Assembly (NCBI RefSeq): GCF_905475395.1
Contig: NC_058339.1
Location: forward strand, 38,325,172 to 38,389,171
Length of the DNA: 64,000 nucleotides
Direction of reading: 5' to 3'
Origin: Chrysoperla carnea
Taxonomy: Eukaryota; Arthropoda; Insecta; Neuroptera; Chrysopidae
Numbering within the stretch: the first letter of the stretch is position 1; each line of letters opens with the position of its first letter. The translations under genes were made by a program, and so were the position numbers. Of this stretch, positions 48,350 to 59,535 are shown piece by piece. The notes beneath the pieces are model-generated. The model was not told the origin of the DNA. It made no database searches and saw only the letters and a program-made list of their open reading frames with translations.

Positions 48350-48845
48350 GTAAAATAAACAAGTGAAAATAAACAATTGACTGAGTTAATAGTTGAAATA
48401 TCATGTATAGACAGTGTTGATGACACAATCGTTTGTTTTTTGACGTCACGTAAATAACAAAAATTTCACTTTTAAATAGCCATACACACATAACTGATAT
48501 TCCTATATTAATACATACTATAAAATTTGCACCTAATTAACGCCCTCGTGGGTAAACAGTGATGTTTACAAAAAAATGTTTCCAACAAAAGTTCTTCATT
48601 TTTTTATCAGGAACATTTTTTACATTTTTTATCTCTTACGGTTTACAAGACTCAATTGACCTATATTGCTCATTTACGAACTCGACCTCACTTTTTACTC
48701 CCTGATGGGTATACTCTATGAAAACTTTAGCTTGATATCTCTTTGCGATTTTGAGTTATCGTGTTGACAGACAGACGGACGGGCGGACAGACAACCGGAA
48801 ATGGACTAATTAGGTGATTCTATGAACACCTATACCAAAATTTTG
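48350..48845 (+). mobile_element. Dispersed ~500-bp element, copy B
   Basis: Full-length partner of 20808-21330 (landmarks listed there). Its 3' part is GACAGACAGACGGACGGGCG, then GGACAGACAACCGGAAATGG, then GAACACCTATACCAAAA. The ends of both copies coincide on the left near AACAAGTGAAAA and on the right at ACCAAAA, which defines the unit length. No terminal inverted repeat was found. Confidence 0.8.
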
Positions 48846-49614
48846 TTTGTAGCATCAATATTTTTAAGCGTTACAAACTTGGGACTAAACTTAATATACT
48901 ATGTATATTTCATATATACATGGTATAAAAATTAATTTTGATCTTTTTAAAATTTTTAACTTTAGTAAATTTAAGTCTATGGTAAAAGAAGAGAAATCGG
49001 AATTATTTCACATAGTGATTGTCAAAACCACTGAATTTTAAACATGTCTATCGTCAAAATACATTTGACAACATACATATATTTTTAATAATAGTGATGA
49101 TTTATTATATATTTCCTGAAAAATTTAGGAAAATTAATGAAAATAATTGTTGAAATTATTAAATAAGTACATTAAAATAGTTTTGTAGTATCATTTTTTT
49201 TTTAATGATAGACATTATTCAGTTCGATTATTTTCTTGTACAAAATAGGTCTTGTTTTATTATTATGGTTTTGTAAAAAAATCAAAATTGTAACTGGACG
49301 AAACATTTCAATAGCTCATTAATGAAGTAAATAAAATATTTATAAAATTAATTTTGAGTAAAGAGACATAAAAATTTTAATAAAAGTATATTTACAGTTA
49401 GGTGAATTTAAATAAAAATCAAAACAGCTGAAATCAATATTGAAAGACCACACACTTGGATGAAAAACCAACATGCAATTTTTAAAGATCATTTGGATTT
49501 TATAATAATTGTGCGTTTTACATGTTAATCTAAGTGGTTTAATACATAGGTAATTGATTTAATTTATAAAATTATTTTTTATATTTACTATTTATTTGAA
49601 AATAAAATTTTTAG
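48846..49614. other. AT-rich intergenic DNA
   Basis: No feature was recognised. The promoter of the DCUN1D3 gene may lie here or further upstream, depending on how many 5' exons exist. Confidence 0.35.
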
Positions 49615-49809
49615 ATTCGAAAAGAAATTTTTCATCAATAAGGAAGTGAAGTATAAACCATTATACATGCATTTGATCGGTGCGAATGTGGTGCAATATC
49701 GCACCGATATATTTGTAGATTTCACCTCAAATGGGCAACTGTCTAAGTTGTTTCAAGGTGCCACCATTGAGTGCACCACAAAATCAATCTTCCGAAATCG
49801 ACAAACAAG
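49615..49809 (+). other. Candidate 5' non-coding exon of DCUN1D3, with uORF and hairpin
   Basis: An acceptor-like TTTTTAG ends at 49614 and a good donor (AAG|GTATGT) starts at 49810. An exon from here would join the acceptor at 50556-50557, two bases before the DCUN1D3 ATG. An ATG at 49646 opens a frame of 54 codons in this exon. After the splice it reads Arg-Asp-Ala-Arg-Thr and then a stop, so it overlaps the DCUN1D3 start in another frame. Inside it, ATCGGTGCGA (49677-49686) and TCGCACCGAT (49700-49709) form a perfect 10-bp stem with a 13-nt loop. The exon call is inferred from splice signals only. Confidence 0.5.
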
Positions 49810-50559
49810 GTATGTTTATACTCTGCTACTGAATACTGAATAGTGGTATGTTTGAAAAGATCAAAGCAAAATGCTAAAATTTTTGGTACAATAACATACT
49901 TTTTAAATGCCAAATCGGATTTATTATCCAGTCAAATTACACTTTGAAGGTTACAAATATTCCCATAGAGCTAAAAATTGGTTTGAATGTTCAGAATACT
50001 ATTATAAATAAATTGTAAAAAGCCCCCATCAATCCCACTTGTGCAAAAAATTTTTTTGAGGGGAGAAGTTTACAAAAATAGGCTTTTCGCGTTTTACAGC
50101 AAAACGATGAGTTTCACAGCAAAAATATTTCATACAAAAATTATAGATAATCCGATTCTCTACCAAAAGTGTCTACACCTTTTTTTCATAAGTATTGCCA
50201 TTTTCGTGATATAGCAGTTCAAAGAATTGAAAAAATTATTTTATTATTATTATAATTATAATGTATTTAATTACAGCATTTTTAAGCAGTATTTATATTT
50301 TTTACTTTGTTATAACGGTGTAAACAATGAATTAAAAATAATAAAAAAATACATGAATGTTCCCTAATGTTTATACCCTCTTCAAAAGCCATTACAGTGC
50401 CACCTATAGATAGCTTATCTCACGAATACTTAGTGTTACAAATCTTTCCAAATTGGCGGCATACACTACGATATCATAAACTTTTTTACTTGAAAATATT
50501 TTAGCTGTTAAATACACTATGCTATTCTTTTAGAATTTAAATGAAATTGGTTTTCAGAG

Positions 50560-51552
50560 ATGCCAGAACTTGAAACTTTATACACGGATTCCGCAAGTCC
50601 AACATATGTGCCAACTGAAATCGGTGGACATCACCAAATAAACAACACAATCAACAGTGTCTACGCGACAGTAACCCATGCAAATGGAAATACAACGAAT
50701 ATTATCACAACAAAGCAATCGTTACATCATCTACAAACAGGATCACTTGGTTCAACACCAAATCAACATTTATCAAGCACAAATTCAATAAACTCAACTA
50801 CCCAGCGTACATTTTATTCCACAACCAGTAAAAAGTCGACAATGGGTCAATTTGATTCCAAACAAGCAGTCTCCGAAACCAAATTAAATGCTCTCTTTGA
50901 TCAGTACAAGGATCAAAATGAAGATTCAATTCTAGCGGACGGAATTGAACGTTTATGTGATGATCTACAAGTGAATCCCGATGAATTTCGTGTTTTGGTC
51001 TTAGCGTGGAAATTAAATGCGGAACAAATGTGTCGGTTTACACGTGATGAATTTGTACAAGGCTGTAAAAATATGCGTGTTGATTCTTTAAAATCGATAC
51101 AACAACGTTTACCGGAGCTTGTTAAGGAAATTGAATCGAATACGGAACTATTTAAAGACTTATATCGATTTACGTTTCGATTTGGTTTAGACGTGGTTAC
51201 AGGACAACGTATTTTACCCGCTGATATGGCAATATGTTTATGGCGTTTAGTGTTTTATGTTCGTGAACCACCAATCTTACAAAAATGGTTACATTTCTTA
51301 GAGAAACATCCGCACGTGCGTGGTATACCCCGTGATACCTGGAACATGTTTTTAAATTTTGCTGAAGCTGTTGGTGATGATTTAAGTAGCTATGATGATA
51401 CCGAAGCGTGGCCAAGTTTATTTGATGATTTTGTTGAATATGAAAATGATCAAATGAATCAGAATATATCAAAAGATAATAATAAAGAATGTAGCGGTGG
51501 TGACGATGAATCAACAGAGGCACAAAGAAATGTTATTAAAATGGAAGATTAA
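50560..51552 (+). CDS. DCN1-like protein 3 (DCUN1D3/SCCRO3), 330 aa
   Basis: DCN1-like proteins are co-E3s that help UBE2M transfer NEDD8 to cullins. The DCUN1D3 branch can tether cullins to membranes by N-myristoylation. The coding sequence is in one exon. Residues about 107-295 are the potentiating-neddylation (PONY) domain, with LFDQYKDQNEDSILADGIE, EFRVLVLAWKLNAEQMCRFT, FKDLYRFTFRFGLD and, at the cullin-binding end, GIPRDTWNMFLNFAEAVG and DDTEAWPSLFDDFVEYE. Residues 1-94 are a Ser/Thr/Asn/His-rich leader without known domains. At Met95 (50842), in strong context (ACAATGG), the protein reads MGQFDSKQ, resembling the MGQ start of human DCUN1D3 and fitting a myristoylation signal. The first ATG follows an acceptor and is the longest frame, but Met95 could be the functional start. 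Confidence 0.93.
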   Translation: MPELETLYTDSASPTYVPTEIGGHHQINNTINSVYATVTHANGNTTNIITTKQSLHHLQTGSLGSTPNQHLSSTNSINSTTQRTFYSTTSKKSTMGQFDSKQAVSETKLNALFDQYKDQNEDSILADGIERLCDDLQVNPDEFRVLVLAWKLNAEQMCRFTRDEFVQGCKNMRVDSLKSIQQRLPELVKEIESNTELFKDLYRFTFRFGLDVVTGQRILPADMAICLWRLVFYVREPPILQKWLHFLEKHPHVRGIPRDTWNMFLNFAEAVGDDLSSYDDTEAWPSLFDDFVEYENDQMNQNISKDNNKECSGGDDESTEAQRNVIKMED

Positions 51553-51943
51553 TAATTTTTTTAGTCTCATGTTAAGTGTACAAAACCATTTTGTAGTGGA
51601 TTTCTCTATGATGTAGTCTCAATCTCTTTGTTAGACTTCAGGGAATCATAATTTCGATGTTGGTACTATCGAAAATGATACCTCGATAGGAACTACAATT
51701 TTTTTTTTTTAATGAAACGAAAAATTGAATTTTATTTTATCATAAAGCCAAGCTTCTACCATTCCGCATAGGGCATAACCTATCCTGTTAAGAGTTCGCA
51801 ACATCAAAAAGGCCAAAGATATATTAATTAATTTGTTAATTATCTCGCAAATTAGGGCTCAGATCCAAAAGTGGAAAATAACTTTTTCCTTCGTCTTTAT
51901 GAGCTTATTCTGCAGGAAAACGATCTGCAGTCAATAACAGAAC

Positions 51944-51957
51944 GCCCTGTATACAGG
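51944..51957. repeat. 14-bp perfect palindrome CCCTGTATACAGGG
   Basis: This is the abutting inverted form of the ACAGGGTG/CACCCTGT end that recurs elsewhere in the window (18897, 40735). It is likely the join of two short element ends in the DCUN1D3 3' region. Confidence 0.6.
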
Positions 51958-54900
51958 GTATAAAAATTAAAATATTCTGCTAATTTTATAATTATTTGGC
52001 TATGGATTAAATAAATTCCTTGCAGTTATTTTTCATTATATCCTTAGGGGTGAATTTTAATTACACCTCTTTGTACTTTTACTGACTAACGTCAATAAAA
52101 ATTTGTCACTTTTTAAGTGAACCCTTTAACGATAGAACTTTTAAATTTCCTTGCACACTTAGTAAAATTCTTCAAAAGCAAATGCGACCTCCCTTAAAGT
52201 ATAGCCTATTCAATCAAGGAACATTCGCGTAACATTCATATAAAAAATATAGCCAAATTGACAACCTCCCGCCTAAAATGTTCGTAGGTTATTTGTCTCC
52301 ATAGATCTAAAAGCGCAACTTTTAAATTTATTTTGAATATTTGTGTTCTGAGAGGATGGTATTAGCGAAATTTTTTTAATGCTAATGCATCATTTTCAAG
52401 AGTGCAAACATAGAAATTATATTTGTATACGATCAGATAAGGAGATTGAGATTAAGGTTTAATTAATCAAAAATTCCACGGATGTACATTTAATAGTGGA
52501 CTATTTGTACATATTTTCTTAATTTTTGTAAATTTTATGTATGTGTGTGGGGCAGTGTGAAAGTGCAAAACACTTAATATGTGTTGTGATTATTATTATT
52601 ATTTTGAAGTGAAACTTCTGAAATATGTAAACATATAGTTGAAAATCATTATCAAATTGATGAAAATCACGGTCTTTTTTCACTCTTGGTATGTTACTTT
52701 TTATTAAAGTTTAATCCTTAGAATTAATTATTAAGGTAAAAAAAAATTATCTGGACGAAAGATTATTTAAACTCTGTCCTTGATTGCTTGTTTCTTCTAC
52801 CGTTAAAAAACGGGCCAAATTCCAAGAACTAATTGATTCTACCACATTCACAGCTCATTAAGAAGAGGTAACACAACTCAGGCTCTTTCGAAAACTCAGG
52901 GTTTTTTAAAAGCGACAAATATTGTTATCCTCTGGAGTTCGTGGATTTTTTGCGATGATGGGTTCGAAGATATATGAATTTCAATTGGTATAGTCAAAAC
53001 CTATATACATCACGGATGAGCAAATGAGCACACATCAAGAAGTTTGAGTTTAACAAACTCAGTAAAAGGTAAAGCTAAGCGTCTTTTATTAGAATGTTTA
53101 ATATGCCTAAAACTTACGAGTGTACCTTTTTTTTAAATTACATTCAAAATTATTTAGAATAACATACAACGAAAAAAAATTATATAAGAATGATGAAGTT
53201 TCACTTCTAATCGGCCATGTTTAATCCTAGATTAAATACATGTACGCCGACTTGTTTATTATTTTTTAAATTAAATAAAAGAAAAAAAATAATATATTCA
53301 GTGATAATCGAATTAGTTCGATATTTTTTTAATATAACAATAAGTTTGAAATTACATATTTTTGTGGATTGTATCACTTCGTTAGTCTATATTGGAATTT
53401 ACGGTATTTCCAAAAATGTCACATATTATTACAAATATTTTTTATATATACGATGTTAACGAAGTGTAGAAAAGGCAATTCTCTTTTATATGAAATTTTA
53501 TGGAAACGAATGGAATAATTAGTTTTTCTTGAATTTATATTAATCGATGCTGGTATGTAGTTATATATACTTTCAAGATTATCTAAGATTATTCCTTAGA
53601 CTCGAAGAATCAGTTTTCGATACTCGGTGACTTATTTTGGTAACTACTATTGTATAGTGTGTCCAACATAAAATAAAAAAAAGGTATCTCCCTTAATTTT
53701 TAATTGTTTTTTTTCAATTCCCGGAGAACACACCATATTATGGGTTCATTTATACTAATGATGTGACGAATGTTGTATTTTGTACATATATGCGAATGCT
53801 AATGTCCACGAACGCGAATTGTTATGTATTAACTTAATATATATTAATATATATAATTCTTCATTAGCGTAAAAGAGTCTGCCATCAAGTCCTTCAAAAA
53901 CAAACCGTATAAGTTCATTAAAAACACGCCTTATAAGTCCATAAAATCAAATTTCAGTTTGTTTTGATTTGAGGTTGGTTAGCTATAACTACATTTCTTG
54001 TGTTATATATGTTAAAGGCAATAATTACATTGAGGGGTACCACTTAGACTTATAGTGTTTTTATTGTTAAAAATGTGTAATTTTCGAGTTACAGGCTCTA
54101 CTCGACTTATATTTTCATAAAAAATTAACAAAAAGCATTTCTGTTTTTCATTAAAAAGGTCTATTGGTCAACAATGTATATTTTATTATGGATAAAGATA
54201 TATTTCAAAAATTTTACAACGATTAATCGGTAATTTTGAGTCACTTTGTATCGGAAACATGAACAGCTTCAAATATGAAGAACCTTAATGTAAGCGGCTG
54301 CAAAAATAGTAATATAACAAAGTTTTTACTACCGAAGGGTCAAAATAAATGATTTGTCATTATCTTAAAATTTCTTTTATCTGTATATGGTATTCAATCT
54401 TTTTACCCAAAATTTTTGCAGCTTTTCTTAAAATTTCATATATAATTTTGTTCTAGAGCCTAAAAACTACAAACACTTTATTATTGGTAAATGTGTAACA
54501 CATTTAACTGCATTTGTTTATAGGGTAAAACTTGGAATAACAAAAAAACAACCCCCATTCTCCTCTAAAAAAATATATTTTCAGAGCCAAATAATCAAAA
54601 TATACAGGTTAAATTTTCCAAAAAAGAAAATTCAAGTTTTATCGAATTGTGCTGTGTACGCTTTTATTGTAAAAAAAATGGATAAATATTATTAGACAAT
54701 ACTCGAAAAGTTTCGTCTACTATAAAAATATTAAATCGTACACTAATTTTTCGACTGATCTCGCAATTTTTGTAAATATAAACAAAAAATTTTATTTGGA
54801 TCTGTTTTTTTTTTTTTTTAAATAATTTTTTTATGTATTTAATTTTGGTCCAAAAATATGACTTTTATAAATATTATTTTGAAAACATCACACAATCGAT

Positions 54901-57900
54901 ATTCATTTGGTAGCACCAAAATTTATGGGGTTAACCAATTTTTAGTTATTTATTTGAGCCTATACATTTCAGGCCTTTCTTTGAATTTATAGATTTGTAT
55001 ATATTTTTTTGATTTTTTCCAATTATTCTTTGGACATTATTTTTCTTGTTTAAACAATAAAATTGACTAAAATTAATCAATTTTTTAATTCACAAGGAAG
55101 CCTTCAAGATTGTACATCTTTGATCGTAATGAATTTTATTCTGTAAAATTTGATTTAAAAATAGCAATAATAAACTAGGGTTCATACAGGGTTAATCAAA
55201 TTGAGCACTATGGATTAAATCTTTTTTTAAGCGATAATAATAACAAATGATTATTTTTAATATTTGAATGGAAATTATTTTTTTTTTTTTATTGTAAATA
55301 AACAAGATAACATCGCGAATGGTGGCAATTTTCTGCTTAGTACATTCATGCTCAATGATTTCATTTTTGAATGTAAGTACCTATGGTTCTTTAAAATATC
55401 CTCAGGGAAACAACCAGGAACGATTCAATCAATGGTGAATATTAAGGCCAATTGAAATATATTTTTCCCGAAAAATTGCGTTTACCAAAAATATCCGTTA
55501 ATACAATTTCCAATAATTTAAAATTCATCTTGTACTTAAAAATATTAGTTACATCTAGTTATTTGATTAGTCAAACGTCAATCGATCGTCTTCGACTAAA
55601 AACAATTAAAATTTATTTTTTATGAAGAAAATTTCGTTGAAATCAAAGTTGAACGATTTTGCCGGCATCCTTGCTAAAGCAGATGATTATTAGAAAGTAT
55701 TATTATATTTTTGCAAATCAAATTGGGGTCTAAACACACACTAATCTTAAAGGAAAATATGTTTTTAAGTACTTTAAAATAACAAATATTAATTTAAAAT
55801 ACAAATATGGTAAGAAAATTAATGGAAAATTTATATGAAGATTATATGAAAAGCATATCATTCATTATTCCTCATGGATTGATGTACAAACTCTTAAAGT
55901 GGCATGAAGCTTTAAATGTGTAAAATTTTTATGAAGAGCCAAGACAGCCATAAACTTACACTGCCATCTAATTTGATCCAGGCTGAAATATAGTATTTGA
56001 TCTTGTGCTATCATGAACGATTTTATATTTAATCAAATGAAATTAAAGCTAAATTTGGCTTAAAACAAAATTTCTTCTTCCCGATATTATTTCATATAAA
56101 TTTTCCATTTCACACAAAAATAATTATAATCTATAAAATGGTAAATCACTTTTTTAAAAATGCCATCCAGACAAAAAAAAAACACAAAATTCAGGTATTT
56201 TGGTAGTTAATTTTTAAGAAAAATAAAAAAGCATTATTGTATATTTAAAAAAAATTAAAGTGTCTCTGTTACCGCGCTGGAACCAATATCTCTATGTTAT
56301 TTAGTAGGCACTGAGGTTTATTTAAATATACCAGGAACAATAATATGGTATAAGAGCTAGTGGTCGATTGAATTACGGCATTTTAACAAACTTTATATTT
56401 TTATCTGCGTTTTATGGGGACTGATTTTTCTAATACGGGGTACACATCGACTTAGTCACGTTTGAAAGCCATAAAACTTTGTAGTAACCAGCCTATCATT
56501 TAAATATTTTATGATATCTCCATTATTATTCATGTGAAAATAGTGGCTCCAAGGATATTGCGGACACTTTCGGAGGTTTCGATAAACTACTGTTTAGGGT
56601 TTATTTTAAAAAAAGCTGTAATTTCGTGTAAAGTTAGTATAGCGTCGAACTAGATCGAGCGCTTTTTTAATTCTATGGTATCACAGTTTAGAAAAATCTG
56701 TTCATTTACGGCAAATGTGATAGAATTGATAAAAATATAAGGTTTGTTAAAATACCGTCAATTTGCCAGCAACAGTATTTAGACCAATATAAAGTTTGAC
56801 ACAATTGAAAGGCATTAATTATTATTACATTAATTCTGGAAGAAGGTTTGATTGATCGCAATTTTCTTAATACTCTGTCAAATAGCAAGCGCAGATCCAG
56901 AAAATAATTTGAAAAGATAATTAAAAATATTTTTAATAATTAAAAGTTATTCTATTTGGGCCATTGCTGTTATTAAAATACTTTCCGTTTAATTCATTAT
57001 ACTTACTTTTCTTTTTTATGGACTCAAAACTAGTACCAAACAAGTTAAGGGATTCAAATCGGGTGAACACTGATTGATCGATACTGTTAATCATTAAATT
57101 CTGTAATAATTGATCTATATTCTACACAGGAATTCTTAGTATTTTTTACTTTTTAACCTTCCAAATCATGATAGCCTAACCCACAAAAACTTAGCGCAAA
57201 CTAATTTAACGTACAGACTTTGAATTTTTATATAATCCAATTCCATATCGTTGACACATGCTCAAGAAAAAATTTCAGTCATGAATCCGGCAACGGAGAC
57301 ACTTTTTATAAAAACCATTGAAGCAATGTTTGAAATGTGCCAAAAATATTTTGAATTAAAAATTGTTACAGCTATATTTTCTTCGATGGCTGATTGTGTC
57401 CTATCGTAGAACATTGCATAAAGAGTTAACAATTTTTAGTTTTTAAACAATGATGAATTTAATGGCACTCTTGAGTTGAGAGAGCTGATCATAAAAAATT
57501 CCATATCCTGGCTAAATGAGGATTAATGATAATTTTTATGGTCGAATTTCGGGATATCTGTTTTAAAAAGATATAAAAAAATACTAGTCTTTATTTCTAT
57601 ATGTATATTTTTGATAATGTTTTGAAACAAATCCAATTTTACTTCTTGGACAACAGTCAATTTTCCATTTTTGAGCATTCAATGGTTGTTGATTACAAAA
57701 GGCGATTTCATTTAGCGACGACGCCTTCCTCAGATATTTAGCAACCTATATATCGATCATCTATTTTTCTTAATATAAAAAATAAATTATCGATTTGATG
57801 ACGCTTTTTGTATCAGCTAAATACGGCCATCGACAGTTGATCAGAAATTAAAATGAGGTTATACAAAAAAAGATACAAGTTTTATTTTTTTCATTGTTAA

Positions 57901-58839
57901 GTTAAATAATTTATAAGCATTTATTAAGGATGAGAATTTATTTTATTTTGCATTATATTAAAAAGAAATTTGTCCAAGGTTTATGTTCCTTTATTTTTAC
58001 TAATTTACTTCGACAATTTATTTTTTCAAAATTATATGAATAATAATTTGAATTATAAATACACAAAAATACTTTCTTTTCTTTGCTTCAAATCTAACAT
58101 AATAAGAAAATATATATATATTAATATATTTAAGTTATTTGATACTAAATAAATATCATTAAAAAATTTAATATTTTACATAAGTCTAATAATTTATTTC
58201 CTTGTAAAACACGGTTTTGAATAATTTATAGTAAAACATTTGTTGACCTCAAATCAATATTATTAACAGATGAAAACACTTCCTTATGTTGCCTATTGTG
58301 TATTGTTATTTGTTAGCTGAGAAACGGTTGATGTGTGAAGGGGAGTCATCGGCTTTTTATCGCGCGGAACGTTCAGGTTTTTCGGTTGTATGTAAATCGC
58401 AGATTATAGGATTGTATCACTCACTCTATCTCTTATCATATAACGATATACTTTCTCCCTTTTTTTGTTGCATTAAACCAACAATGTAGTGATTTGAAAG
58501 GGGGTGAAGTGAGTTGTATTAAAGATGTGGGATAAGTAGCTTTTTAAGTTTTTTTTTAAATGTAACTGATAATATTTTTTGAGGTTTTTAGTGAAATTCT
58601 GTTGTGATTATACCAAATATTTCATACTCATGACATCGTTAAAACACCACACATTATGGGATTTTTATGTTGAAAGACTCTATCTAGCGATTGAAAAAAG
58701 AAATGTCAGCTCACATAGATATATAATATATAACGGAAATGCTATTTACAATGTTGTATATTGTATACCATACGTACATATATAAAATAGGTTAATTAAA
58801 TACGATTTTCTTAAATATGATACAGCTTTTAACTTTTAA

Positions 58840-58918
58840 TTCAATGAAAAAATCATGAGTGTTACAAATATAGTTTACATTTTTTTTACTCGCGGCGCTG
58901 ACATCTCAGCGTTAAAAT
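58840..58918 (+). repeat. CGCTGACATC dispersed repeat, copy 3
   Basis: Third copy of the family at 29945-30090 and 42700-42856, with TTTACTCGCGGCGCTGACAT, then CTCAGCGTTAAAATCCC. It is shorter than the other two at the 5' side. Confidence 0.65.
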
Positions 58919-59535
58919 CCCATATCTAGGACCTTATTATCACATTATTAAGTTATAAATAAATATATATTATTTATTATTATTCATTTAAATCATATAT
59001 TAACTATTAATATTCAGCTTCAACAGCGTTTTGAAAAAACTAATTTTATATTATAACTATTAATTATCATGAATAACGTTTGCATTTAGTTGAAGTAGGC
59101 GCTGTCGAGCGCTCTGGTATGACCCTCCATGTACCTTAGAAAAAATAGATTATCGATAAATGTTGTGGGGGAGGTACTAATTGGGCACTATTGAGCGATC
59201 ACTTTGGCTAGACGCAATCATCGTGTTTACATTTTACGATTTTATGTTATAATGAATAAATATTGACGATTTTTTAATGTAGTAACGATAATTTTTTCAT
59301 AAATTTAATAATTATTGAATGTTTTCTAAAGTAATAGTTTCATTTTTCTACAATGAAGCCAAGTTCTTATTATTATAACTCATTAACTTACTTTAACTCA
59401 ACTTTCTATCTATTACTAGCAAAATTTTAATCAGGTAAGATGGCAAGACTTTCAAATCCCTATGTAGCATAATATTGAGAAAAGCTTAAGAGCTTTTTAC
59501 AAGACAAGTTTTAAGAGCAAATTAACCATATTCTA

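Larger units (their letters stand above)
51553..59535. other. DCUN1D3 3' flank and gene-free intergenic region
   Basis: A poly(A) signal is at 52010-52015. A perfect 14-bp palindrome, CCCTGTATACAGGG (51944-51957), marks two abutting CCCTGTATA-type element ends. At 53650-53740, AGTGTGTCC is matched by an inverted GAACACACC-type end, suggesting a tiny MITE. A TTATTATTA run is near 52590. The CGCTGACATC repeat copy 3 is at 58840-58918. Short frames here (53217, 55264, 57970, 58286 and 58579 on +; 56706 on -) are AT-driven and not called. Confidence 0.45.

Noticed and set aside
51197-51523. Minus-strand frame of 108 codons
   Set aside because: It lies opposite the PONY domain of DCUN1D3, with a His/Tyr-rich meaningless product; it is a shadow.
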